A DNA stretch of 42,083 nucleotides, taken from assembly GCA_902812455.1 (NCBI GenBank), contig CADDZH010000040.1:1-42083 (forward strand), in the 5' to 3' direction. Under the pieces are notes generated by a model. It saw only the letters and a program-made list of their open reading frames with translations, was not told the origin of the DNA and searched no databases. This document shows positions 25,987 through 33,019 of the stretch, piece by piece. This stretch comes from Chloroflexota bacterium. GTDB lineage: Bacteria > Chloroflexota > Ktedonobacteria > Ktedonobacterales > Ktedonobacteraceae. How positions within the stretch are numbered: the first letter of the stretch is position 1; each line of letters opens with the position of its first letter. The position numbers and the translations under genes were made by a program.

Positions 25987-26883
25987 CTAACTTTTTGTCA
26001 TGTGGTCGGGTACATCCCAGACCTCGTCTTCCCCTGGAAGATGGACGCGGGCCACGCCATTCTCGCGTACCAGGATGGGCATACAAACAGGGACATAGTG
26101 CGTCGCCGTGTAATCCAGCGCCTCCTGCACACTATTAAAAGCTGCCAGGTCGCGCAACTGGCGCATAGTGGCAAAAACAAGCGGAAATTCGCCGCGCTCA
26201 GAACGTGCCAGCGCTTCAGCAGGGGCAATCCATACTCCATCGCTTGTCTCCAGCCGGTCATACGTGGCCTGTTGCTCGCCAGGGGCGGCAGCGATAAAGA
26301 AGTGCGTGTCGAAGCGCTTAGGTATGCCCTCGGGTGTAATCCAGTGCGCGAAGTAGCGCAGGCGATCGGTTGCCAGCGTGAGATGCTCAGCTCGCGCCAT
26401 CTCGACCAGGGAGCCTTTGCGCTGGTGAAAGGCTTGGCGATAAGCATCAAAGCGAGCGATATCGCCGGCATTCATTGCCAGTATTTGCCCTTCTCGATAG
26501 GCTAGCAGGATGCCAGCCTCTTCAAAAAGTTCACGAATGGCAGCAGCCCTGACGCCGCTCCCCAGGGCAGTGCGTCTTTCTGGATCAACTTGCAGTTCCT
26601 CTACAGGAGCGCAAATCCCTTCCTGTTCTGCTGCCTGGTCATCCCTGGTGACGGAGCCGCCGGGAAAGACATAGACATCAGGCATGAAATCGCTTTGAAT
26701 GACGCGCCGCACCATGAACGCCTCTATTCCCTGTCCCGTGCCTGCACCTTGCTCATGTATATTGGCTTGCGCCGGGCGCAGTAAAATGATCGTTGAAGCC
26801 AGCCTGGGCTGAACTATCATAACACGTTTCTCCGTTCTGCTCTGCTTCTCGTTCATGATTTTTGGCAACGAGATCGGTCTCAT
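25987..26883 (-). CDS. NUDIX hydrolase
   Basis: A 298-residue NUDIX protein. The catalytic helix reads RELFEEAGI, and FPGGSVTRDD lies before it, but about 30 residues separate the two, as in the NUDT19/peroxisomal-CoA-type branch, rather than the compact GX5EX7REUXEEXGU box. Members hydrolyse nucleoside diphosphates linked to other groups such as CoA. The start chosen is ATG at 26881-26883; its ribosome site AGGAT lies inside a dispersed repeat. ATG at 26854-26856 is the alternative. Shares an operon with the metallo-beta-lactamase-fold gene. Confidence 0.83.
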   Translation of the reverse strand: MRPISLPKIMNEKQSRTEKRVMIVQPRLASTIILLRPAQANIHEQGAGTGQGIEAFMVRRVIQSDFMPDVYVFPGGSVTRDDQAAEQEGICAPVEELQVDPERRTALGSGVRAAAIRELFEEAGILLAYREGQILAMNAGDIARFDAYRQAFHQRKGSLVEMARAEHLTLATDRLRYFAHWITPEGIPKRFDTHFFIAAAPGEQQATYDRLETSDGVWIAPAEALARSERGEFPLVFATMRQLRDLAAFNSVQEALDYTATHYVPVCMPILVRENGVARVHLPGEDEVWDVPDHMTKS

Positions 26884-26885
26884 AT

Positions 26886-26911
26886 GTCATCCTGAGCGCA
26901 GCGAAGGATCT
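26886..26911. repeat. Short dispersed repeat (TCATCCTGAGCG type)
   Basis: GTCATCCTGAGCGCAGCGAA and the following GGATCT form a short imperfect palindromic element of a type commonly dispersed in bacterial intergenic DNA. It directly abuts the NUDIX start codon and supplies its ribosome-binding sequence on the minus strand. Confidence 0.5.
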
Positions 26912-26932
26912 CTGTCGATCGGCTCAGATGTT

Positions 26933-26994
26933 TCCCCTTCCCCTTCACTGCGTTCAGGGCTGCGGCTCAGGGCAGGGGCACGCCCTGTCCCTAC
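26933..26994. repeat. Composite dispersed repeat
   Basis: A segment with CCCTTCCCCTTCAC, then GTTCAGGGCTGCGGCTCAGG, recurs at 32499-32547. It runs into a minus-strand GTAGGGAC unit (26968-26994), a variant of the GTAGGGGC family. No gene is credible here. The rest of the 26884-27333 gap holds a further repeat unit and the promoter at 27200. Confidence 0.55.
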
Positions 26995-27010
26995 CATATA
27001 CGTTTACCAG

Positions 27011-27038
27011 ATCATGTCTCTATAGTATCACGTTTCAA
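27011..27038 (-). promoter_or_regulatory. Possible promoter of the NUDIX operon
   Basis: On the minus strand TTGAAA (plus 27033-27038) and CATGAT (plus 27011-27016) are 16 bases apart. It lies about 130 bases before the NUDIX start, so the leader RNA would carry the dispersed repeats. Confidence 0.35.
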
Positions 27039-27104
27039 AGTTTGCCGGGACTCTGCTTAGCTGCCTGGTTCTCCCCGCAATTGGGGATCGACACCCTGTC
27101 GGGG

Positions 27105-27140
27105 GTAGGGGCGATGCTTCGCCACCGGCCACCCTCGCCC
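27105..27140 (+). repeat. Dispersed GTAGGGGC unit
   Basis: GTAGGGGCGATGCTTCGCC, followed by CACCGG and CCACCCTCGCCC, resembles the family members near secY and at the right edge. It is a free intergenic copy upstream of the promoter at 27200. Confidence 0.5.
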
Positions 27141-27199
27141 TAGCTCTCAGCGCTTAGCCACCTGGCTGCTCAATTCTAAAAACTCATCTCCAAAAACCA

Positions 27200-27228
27200 T
27201 TGCGTCTTTTCTAAATAGCTGGTATAAT
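27200..27228 (+). promoter_or_regulatory. Strong promoter for the 72-residue ORF
   Basis: TTGCGT (27200-27205) and TATAAT (27223-27228) are exactly 17 bases apart, and TGG precedes TATAAT, adding an extended -10. It lies about 100 bases upstream of the small ORF and would also serve the MazF-like gene and selA. Confidence 0.7.
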
Positions 27229-27333
27229 CTCCTTCGTCGGAGAGAGATATGGCAGCCTCGCACTTTTTACCTAGCTGCATGGCACTGGCAGCTTTCATAC
27301 ACAATGTAATCTGGAATTAAAGGGGTATTCTTT

Positions 27334-27552
27334 ATGGTCACACACTTTGCTCGTTCTTCCTTTCTTTTAGAACAGTACAAGCGCGAAATGGAGATGATAG
27401 CGGCTGCTTTGATGGAAGAGAGTCAGGATGAACGGGAAGAACGCTTGAGCCTGGTTGCTCGCGCCTGGCCACTCACCTGTACTTGCTTTCAGTCGCAACT
27501 CGAGTCAAGTGAAACCCCGGTACAGCTTTCTGTAACGTATGTTCGCTCGTAG
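27334..27552 (+). CDS. Small protein of unknown function upstream of MazF-like gene
   Basis: A 72-residue ORF with a good AAAGGGG ribosome site at 27320-27326 and a near-consensus promoter upstream. The N-terminal half (FLLEQYKREMEMIAAALMEE, then SQDEREERL) should be a charged helix; the C-terminal half contains CTC and ends in VTYVRS. I do not recognise a family. The place just before a MazF/PemK-like gene is where an antitoxin would lie, but no known antitoxin DNA-binding motif is visible. It may be a plain small gene. Confidence 0.5.
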   Translation: MVTHFARSSFLLEQYKREMEMIAAALMEESQDEREERLSLVARAWPLTCTCFQSQLESSETPVQLSVTYVRS

Positions 27553-27600
27553 CACCAGTAGTAGACATCGTAGTGAGTAATAAGTAACTAAGTAAAAGTC

Positions 27601-28032
27601 ATGCCTCATCCACCAGAACTCCCAGCGGATGCGCTGACGTACCAGACGCCAGTGCAATTCGGTATGGTGTACTGGGTCAATTTTGGTTACCCCTCCTTGC
27701 CTCCCGGCATTGAAGAAAAGCGTATCCTCGATTGGCATCCCGCGCTGGTTGTTTCGTCGGAACCGTTTTGTCGCCATGCCGGCGCTGTCAATGTTGTGGC
27801 CTTAACCTCCTATCGCGGGAAGCTGCGGCCGTATCATCACCTGCTCCTGAAGCGTGATTACCCCCTGCTCGATACCGATAGCCTGGTCAAGACTGAGTTG
27901 ATGTATCCTGTGCTGCGCACCCTGCTGGCCGATCAATATGCCATCTGTAAACTCAACGACGCCGACTTGCGCGCCATTATGGGCAAAGTCGCCAATAGCC
28001 TCGCTATTACCATGTACTATGCCTTGCATTAA
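27601..28032 (+). CDS. MazF/PemK-like protein
   Basis: A 143-residue protein resembling the MazF/PemK fold: a beta strand GMVYWVNFG, the core HPALVVSS, VVALTSYRGK and DSLVKTEL. MazF toxins cut RNA using an Arg in the RPALV position and a Thr in the second motif. Here the Arg is His46 while Thr69 is kept, so ribonuclease activity is doubtful. No clear Shine-Dalgarno precedes ATG 27601. It is 48 bases after the 72-residue ORF and 42 bases before selA. Toxin, inactive relative or regulator remain open. Confidence 0.6.
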   Translation: MPHPPELPADALTYQTPVQFGMVYWVNFGYPSLPPGIEEKRILDWHPALVVSSEPFCRHAGAVNVVALTSYRGKLRPYHHLLLKRDYPLLDTDSLVKTELMYPVLRTLLADQYAICKLNDADLRAIMGKVANSLAITMYYALH

Positions 28033-28074
28033 GGCCGTCATATCTGCCTGTAAATAAAAAGGAGCAGCGGGCCT

Positions 28075-29463
28075 ATGAGCGTTAACCATAACCAGTTCCG
28101 GCTCTTACCTTCGGTTGATGAGCTATTGCAATCCCCAGCCGGGCAGCAGCTCATTGCCCGTTACTCGCGTGCGCTAGCGCTGAGGGCTGTCCGCACCAGT
28201 ATCGCCCAGGCACGGCAAGATATTCTCAACGGAGCACCCTGTCCCCCGGCAGAAGCGCTCCTGGCTGCTGCCGAGCAATTCCTCCTGCAAGAACAACAGC
28301 CGCACCTGCGCCCCGTGATCAATGCTACAGGCGTGATCATCAACACGAACCTGGGGCGCGCACCGCTCAGCCGCGAGGCGTTGCAAGCTGTGCAACAGGT
28401 AGCGGGCCGCTACTCTAACCTGGAATACGATTTGGAGGCTGGTAAGCGAGGATCGCGTCACGATCACGTTACCAACTTGTTGCGCGAATTAACGGGGGCG
28501 GAAGCGGCGCTTGTGGCAAACAATAATGCGGCTGCTGTGCTTTTAGCGCTCAGCACAGTGGCGGCGGGACGCGAGGTGATTATTTCTCGCGGGCAACTGG
28601 TCGAGATCGGTGGGGGGTTTCGCGTCCCAGATGTGATGCGGCAAAGTGGTTGCCTGCTGGTTGAAGTGGGCACAACTAACCGCACGCGCATCAGCGACTA
28701 CGAGGCCGCTCTGAGCGAGCGCAGCGCTCTTTTGCTCAGTGTTCATCCCAGCAACTTTTTGATCACAGGCTTCACCGAGTCAACACCTCTGAACGAGCTA
28801 GCCGAGCTGGCTCACCGGCATAACCTGCTGGCAATGCACGATCTCGGTAGTGGCTGCCTGCTCGACACGGCTCACTACGGGCTGGCCCATGAGCCAATGC
28901 CGCAGGAAAGCCTGGCAGCCGGGGCGGATATCGTGTGTTTCTCAGGTGATAAGCTGCTCGGTGGGCCACAGGCGGGTATCCTGCTTGGCAAAGCTGAGGT
29001 GATTGCGCGCATTGCAAAACATCCCTTGATGCGTGCTGTGCGTATCGACAAAATGACGCTAGCAGCCCTGGAAGCGACTTTACGACATTATCAACGCGAT
29101 GAGGCTGAGAGCCATATTCCTATCTGGCGTATGATAGCGGCAAGACCGGAGAAGCTGGCCAATCGTGCGGCGCAATGGGCTGCACAGCTTCATGCCCAAA
29201 GTATCCCGGCACGCACGCAGCGCGGAGAATCAACCATTGGCGGTGGTTCGCTGCCCGGTGAGACGCTTCCCACGACGCTGCTGGCGCTCGACGCAGCTCA
29301 GCTTTCGCTGCCTCTGGAAGAGCTGGCGAGGCGCCTGCGCCTGCGCAGCACGCCCATCATTCCGCGCATTTTGCGTGATACTCTCTTGCTCGATCCGCGC
29401 ACCGTCCTCGAGGAACAGGATGAGGAGGTGATGAGGGGGGTGGTGGAGGAGATTATTAAGTAG
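28075..29463 (+). CDS. selA: L-seryl-tRNA(Sec) selenium transferase
   Basis: SelA converts seryl-tRNA(Sec) to selenocysteyl-tRNA using PLP and selenophosphate. The 462-residue product has the N-terminal helical domain, VINATGVIINTNLGRAPLS, a glycine-rich cofactor region and the PLP lysine Lys293 in FSGDKLLGGPQAG. AAAAGGAG precedes ATG 28075. No selB, selD or tRNA(Sec) gene is seen in this window. SelA-like paralogues with other roles exist, so the assignment to selenocysteine depends on the rest of the genome. Confidence 0.88.
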   Translation: MSVNHNQFRLLPSVDELLQSPAGQQLIARYSRALALRAVRTSIAQARQDILNGAPCPPAEALLAAAEQFLLQEQQPHLRPVINATGVIINTNLGRAPLSREALQAVQQVAGRYSNLEYDLEAGKRGSRHDHVTNLLRELTGAEAALVANNNAAAVLLALSTVAAGREVIISRGQLVEIGGGFRVPDVMRQSGCLLVEVGTTNRTRISDYEAALSERSALLLSVHPSNFLITGFTESTPLNELAELAHRHNLLAMHDLGSGCLLDTAHYGLAHEPMPQESLAAGADIVCFSGDKLLGGPQAGILLGKAEVIARIAKHPLMRAVRIDKMTLAALEATLRHYQRDEAESHIPIWRMIAARPEKLANRAAQWAAQLHAQSIPARTQRGESTIGGGSLPGETLPTTLLALDAAQLSLPLEELARRLRLRSTPIIPRILRDTLLLDPRTVLEEQDEEVMRGVVEEIIK

Positions 29464-29470
29464 AAGCTTC

Positions 29471-30508
29471 TTAGCGCTCTTCCCCGGTAACAATCCTTAC
29501 ATAACTCTTGTAGCGCCGCGCATTGATCAGGCCATCATCAACGGTCTGGCGAATAGCGCATCCTTCCTCCTCGATATGCATACAATCGGAGAAGAAGCAT
29601 TCGCCGAGGTAGGGACGGAACTCGACAAAGCATTCAGCAACCTCTTCAGGAGGCACATTCCAGGTAGCCAGGGCGCGAATGCCGGCAGAATCGGCCAGCC
29701 AGCCGCCACCGGATAAAGGGTAGAGCTGCGAGCCGCTTGTTGTATGCCTTCCCTTGCCCGTAGCGTCGCTGATCAGCCCTGTGCGCAGGGCCATGCCAGG
29801 TTCGATAGCGTTGACCAGAGAGGATTTGCCCACGCTCGAAGGGCCAGTGAAAAGTGAGACATGCTCCCTGAGCAGCGAACGCAGTGTATCGATGCCCTGC
29901 CCGGTCTTTGTGCTCGTCCAGATCACTGTATAGCCAAGCTGCTCGTATAATGCTGCTGCCTCCTCTACGCGCGGATCGTGAGGCAGATCGACCTTGTTGA
30001 TGCAGATCAGGGGGCGCAGCTTTGCCGATTCGCAGATGACGAGGTAGCGGTCAAGCATACCAAAATGGGGTTCGGGTTGAGTTGTGGCAAAGACAAGCAC
30101 CACCTGGTCGAGGTTGGCAAGCATGGTCTGCTCTATTGTTTTCTGCGCTGTCGAGCTGGGGTCTGTACGAGATAGCGCGCTCTGGCGTGGCAAAATCTCT
30201 TCGATCAACCCATTTTTTTGGTCAAGCTGGCGCACCTTGACATAATCGCCAATTGAGAGACGGATAGGTAAAGGGGATTCCTGCATATCACGCTGGGCCA
30301 TGCGCTCTGTGCGCGAGGTATAGGCAAGAATTTTATCATGGCGGGGACGAGCTTTATTGATCGATCGGGCGGCTTGAGCCTGGGCAAAGGCTTTTTTGAG
30401 TTTTCCTCGTAAGGTGCAGCGCAGCACGCCATTATCGGTATGGACATCATAAATGCCATGTGCGCCGCTTAAAACTACTCCGGTAAGTATCTCCGGCTCT
30501 TCAGTCAA
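29471..30508 (-). CDS. rsgA: Ribosome small-subunit-dependent GTPase RsgA
   Basis: RsgA is a circularly permuted GTPase that checks 30S maturation. The 345-residue product has an N-terminal OB-fold, then NKVD (171-174, G4) before the P-loop GPSSVGKSS (222-230, G1) and the G3-type DSAGI, proving the permuted order. The C-terminal zinc motif reads CFFSDCMH then GC. The N-terminal OB region is longer than usual, with an inserted basic stretch near residues 40-75. TTG start at 30506-30508 after GGAGGGAAA. Converges with selA, seven bases apart. Confidence 0.94.
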   Translation of the reverse strand: MTEEPEILTGVVLSGAHGIYDVHTDNGVLRCTLRGKLKKAFAQAQAARSINKARPRHDKILAYTSRTERMAQRDMQESPLPIRLSIGDYVKVRQLDQKNGLIEEILPRQSALSRTDPSSTAQKTIEQTMLANLDQVVLVFATTQPEPHFGMLDRYLVICESAKLRPLICINKVDLPHDPRVEEAAALYEQLGYTVIWTSTKTGQGIDTLRSLLREHVSLFTGPSSVGKSSLVNAIEPGMALRTGLISDATGKGRHTTSGSQLYPLSGGGWLADSAGIRALATWNVPPEEVAECFVEFRPYLGECFFSDCMHIEEEGCAIRQTVDDGLINARRYKSYVRIVTGEER

Positions 30509-30549
30509 TGCTTTCCCTCCTTGCAGGCAGAATAAAGAAACACGCCCTC

Positions 30550-30578
30550 AGTATACATTGGCATGCATGTTTTTGCAA
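30550..30578 (-). promoter_or_regulatory. rsgA promoter
   Basis: On the minus strand TTGCAA (plus 30573-30578) and TATACT (plus 30550-30555) are 17 bases apart, 41 bases before the rsgA start. Confidence 0.6.
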
Positions 30579-30615
30579 CTGCGCCGGAGGGCGAGGGTGC
30601 TATTCATGCAAATCG

Positions 30616-30644
30616 TTGACGCCTCACCATCGCAGTGCTAGGAT
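30616..30644 (+). promoter_or_regulatory. Promoter of the Fur-family gene
   Basis: TTGACG (30616-30621) and TAGGAT (30639-30644) are 17 bases apart, about 50 bases before the start codon. No clear Fur-box palindrome is seen overlapping it. Confidence 0.5.
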
Positions 30645-30695
30645 ATAACTACACTTTCTTCTCAGAAATACATATGTAACTAGGCAGGGGATGGG

Positions 30696-31160
30696 ATGCA
30701 TCACTACGTGAATCCGAGCAATGAAATGCTGCGCAAGCAAGGGTATCGACTCACGCCGCAGCGGTATATGATTTTGAGTGTTATTCAAGAGGCAGAGGAA
30801 CATCTAAGCGTTGACCAGATCATGGAGCGCGTGCATAAGCGCAATCCTTACGTAAGCCTCTCGACTGTCTACCGCACTCTGGAATTGTTGCGAGAGCTGG
30901 GATTGGTACGGGAGAATCATTTACCGGGCGAGCAGCCACGCTACGAAGCTGCGGAAGGGGCGGCCCATCATCACCTTGTATGCCGGCGATGCCGTGCAGT
31001 GATCCATCTGGATGATACATTATTAGGCAATCTCCATGAAGCACTGCAGGAACAATACCACTTTCATAGCCTGACCCTTGACCTGGTCGCGGCAGGCTAT
31101 TGCGATGCCTGCTGGAAGGCGATAAAGGGTTCACAGGACCTAAAAAGCCAACAGCAGTAG
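30696..31160 (+). CDS. Fur-family metal-responsive regulator
   Basis: A 154-residue Fur-family repressor. It has the N-terminal winged helix (GYRLTPQRYMIL, then VSLSTVYRTLELLRELGLV), a His-rich metal site (AAHHHLVC) and two CxxC pairs (Cys96/Cys99, Cys136/Cys139) for the structural zinc. Family members sense iron, zinc, manganese or peroxide; which one cannot be told here, although the two complete CxxC pairs fit Zur and PerR as well as Fur. Its 3' end overlaps the convergent phosphatase-family gene by 21 bases. Confidence 0.88.
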   Translation: MHHYVNPSNEMLRKQGYRLTPQRYMILSVIQEAEEHLSVDQIMERVHKRNPYVSLSTVYRTLELLRELGLVRENHLPGEQPRYEAAEGAAHHHLVCRRCRAVIHLDDTLLGNLHEALQEQYHFHSLTLDLVAAGYCDACWKAIKGSQDLKSQQQ

Positions 31161-32426
31161 CGGGATTTCCATCTCCTCCGGTGTGAGACCGCCGTGATGA
31201 CCCAGGAAACGCATCGGGGGAGCGCCTTGCGTATACCACCGCACAGTCTCACCAAAGTAAGGTAAAACAACCACATTCCCTACACGCTCTAAAAACGCGG
31301 CTGACGGCTCTTGCGCACCGAAGAAGCGCTGGGAGATGAGGTCTGCGGTCTTATATACCTCTGCCTTGCCTTCCAGGGCTTCTCGTAGCGAACTCGTCAC
31401 CTCGTCCACATATGCATCTTTCACATACAAGAAATAATCGCGCGGCGAACCTGCCGGAACAAGCAACCGGCCTTGAGCGTTCGTCTCGAGGTATTGTTCA
31501 AGGCCAGGCAGCGCCTGGTTAAGATAGATGGTCGCCTGCGGATCCATAGGGATGTGCCCGTGATCGGCAGTCATTATAAACAAGGTATTGTTGGCGTGGC
31601 CTCTGAGCTGCCTGAAGAAATGTTGCTCCATCGCCTGGCAGAACGTATCGATCTCCTGCGCGGCTTGAGGCGAATCAGGACCATACTGGTGACACGCAGT
31701 ATCGATGCGATCATAGTAGAGGTAATAGTAATATGGCGGCGCTTTCTGCTTCACCACAACTTCTGCAATGACGCCTAACACCTCAGTGAGGGACTTGAAA
31801 GGAACAACTTCGGCTTCCCGGCATACAACGTCGGAAAATGTCGAATGGGCATAAGCTTCGTGCATGAAGACATAGGAGACGATGCCTTTAGCTTTCAGCG
31901 CTTGATACACCGCCTGCTGAGGGTAGAACGCTCCAGGAGGAATGGTAGTGCGTTTCAACGTGTCTCGTTCTCTATCTCTGGCGTAGGAAAAGAGCAATGG
32001 CGCAATGATATCATCTACTAAAGGTTCGTAATAGAACCACTCATAGACGCCACTTTGCCCAACATCCAGGCCAGTATTGATAGTGGTGGTATGGGCCGCT
32101 GTTGTCGAGGGAAACTGCGAGGTCAGTTTCGAGACGACGCCATGCTTCACAATGGTCTTGAGAAACTCATAGTTGCCTGCATAGCGCTCAAAAAATTGCC
32201 AGCCGAACGAATCGACAAAGAACAGGATTACCTTGTCGTACTTGCGTGGGAGATCGCCAAAAACATCGCCTGGAAGCAAGCCTGGGATATCAGTTTGCTC
32301 TCCTGTTAGAAGAAATTCGATAGTTTGGGGGATGTTCGAGAAGCAGTAGGACTCATAGAGGGGTTTCACGAAGCGCTGGCCAAACTTCGCCTTGCTGACA
32401 GCGTTCATCGAATTTGCATTGAGCAT
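31140..32426 (-). CDS. Alkaline-phosphatase-superfamily protein (phosphodiesterase-like)
   Basis: A 428-residue protein of the type I phosphodiesterase/nucleotide pyrophosphatase branch of the alkaline phosphatase superfamily. It shows the metal Asp72 in FFVDSFGW, a nucleophile region FPSTTAAHTTT (Thr108 or Thr109), DRIDTACHQYGP, TADHGH and a final GHHGGLTPEEM with metal His. No signal peptide is evident. Zinc or a similar metal is expected at the active site, so the convergent Fur-family neighbour may be relevant, but this is only context. GGAAGGAAG precedes the ATG. Confidence 0.85.
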   Translation of the reverse strand: MLNANSMNAVSKAKFGQRFVKPLYESYCFSNIPQTIEFLLTGEQTDIPGLLPGDVFGDLPRKYDKVILFFVDSFGWQFFERYAGNYEFLKTIVKHGVVSKLTSQFPSTTAAHTTTINTGLDVGQSGVYEWFYYEPLVDDIIAPLLFSYARDRERDTLKRTTIPPGAFYPQQAVYQALKAKGIVSYVFMHEAYAHSTFSDVVCREAEVVPFKSLTEVLGVIAEVVVKQKAPPYYYYLYYDRIDTACHQYGPDSPQAAQEIDTFCQAMEQHFFRQLRGHANNTLFIMTADHGHIPMDPQATIYLNQALPGLEQYLETNAQGRLLVPAGSPRDYFLYVKDAYVDEVTSSLREALEGKAEVYKTADLISQRFFGAQEPSAAFLERVGNVVVLPYFGETVRWYTQGAPPMRFLGHHGGLTPEEMEIPLLLLAF

Positions 32427-32498
32427 GTGCTTCCTTCCTGCTTCCTTTATAGCACGCCTGGCTGCTATCGCTGCTTGATAGTATACCTCATGATCAGA

Positions 32499-32547
32499 CC
32501 CTTCCCCTTCACGCGCGTTCAGGGCTACGGCTCACGCGCTCAGGGTG
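32499..32547. repeat. Second copy of the composite dispersed repeat
   Basis: CCCTTCCCCTTCACGCGCGT, then TCAGGGCTACGGCTCACG and CGCTCAGGG, closely resembles 26933-26975. It fills the gap between two minus-strand genes. No gene is visible here. Confidence 0.5.
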
Positions 32548-32613
32548 ACATACCTGGCACCTTAGTATGAAAGCCGAGTATCAAGGGCAACCGTATGGGT
32601 TGGCCTGCCAGGC

Positions 32614-32997
32614 TTAACGATGATTATAAAATTCGAGGCTCCAGCGCCATTCCTGGTGGGCTGGATCATTCCACCATTTTTGCAGGGTGCCCGCTTCTCC
32701 ACCAGCCACGATGACCAGAGTGCCAAAATCGGCTGTAGTTGGCCAGATGTCTTCGCGCGTGATCTTGTTTCCCTGGCGACGCAAACGGGCCATCGGCGTA
32801 TCGGCCGTGCGCGATAAATTCTCGCCTTTTGCTACGACCATGCCTGCGCTGTTGCGAACCTCGACATTCAGTTTCTCCGGCGCGGCATGAACGAGCAGGA
32901 CATCCGTTGGGTCGAGGCGACTGCGCGCAAATGAGATACCAGTTGCTCCAACATCAGCGATCCAGAGATCCCATATTTCTTGTTCGTTTGCGGGCAT
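32614..32997 (-). CDS. Unknown 127-residue protein, operon partner of the ClpC-NTD regulator
   Basis: I do not recognise the family. The start is ATG at 32995-32997 (MPANEQEIWDLWIADVGATG), preceded by GAGGG; the longer open frame overlaps the upstream gene and is ignored. The sequence looks like a compact, beta-rich soluble protein with a Trp-rich end (LQKWWNDPAHQEWRWSLEFY). No signal peptide or membrane segment is seen. It begins 22 bases after the HTH/ClpC-NTD gene on the same strand, so the two are probably co-transcribed and may work together. Confidence 0.75.
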   Translation of the reverse strand: MPANEQEIWDLWIADVGATGISFARSRLDPTDVLLVHAAPEKLNVEVRNSAGMVVAKGENLSRTADTPMARLRRQGNKITREDIWPTTADFGTLVIVAGGEAGTLQKWWNDPAHQEWRWSLEFYNHR

Positions 32998-33019
32998 ATG
33001 TTTTTCCCTCGCTTTCTTA

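Noticed and set aside
26862..27143. 93-residue plus-strand ORF
   Set aside because: Made almost wholly of dispersed repeat sequence, with no ribosome site.
28033..28074. tRNA(Sec) or other tRNA near selA
   Set aside because: I looked for T-arm-like GGTTCRAAYCC motifs and acceptor pairing near selA and elsewhere by eye and found none; a covariance search would be decisive.
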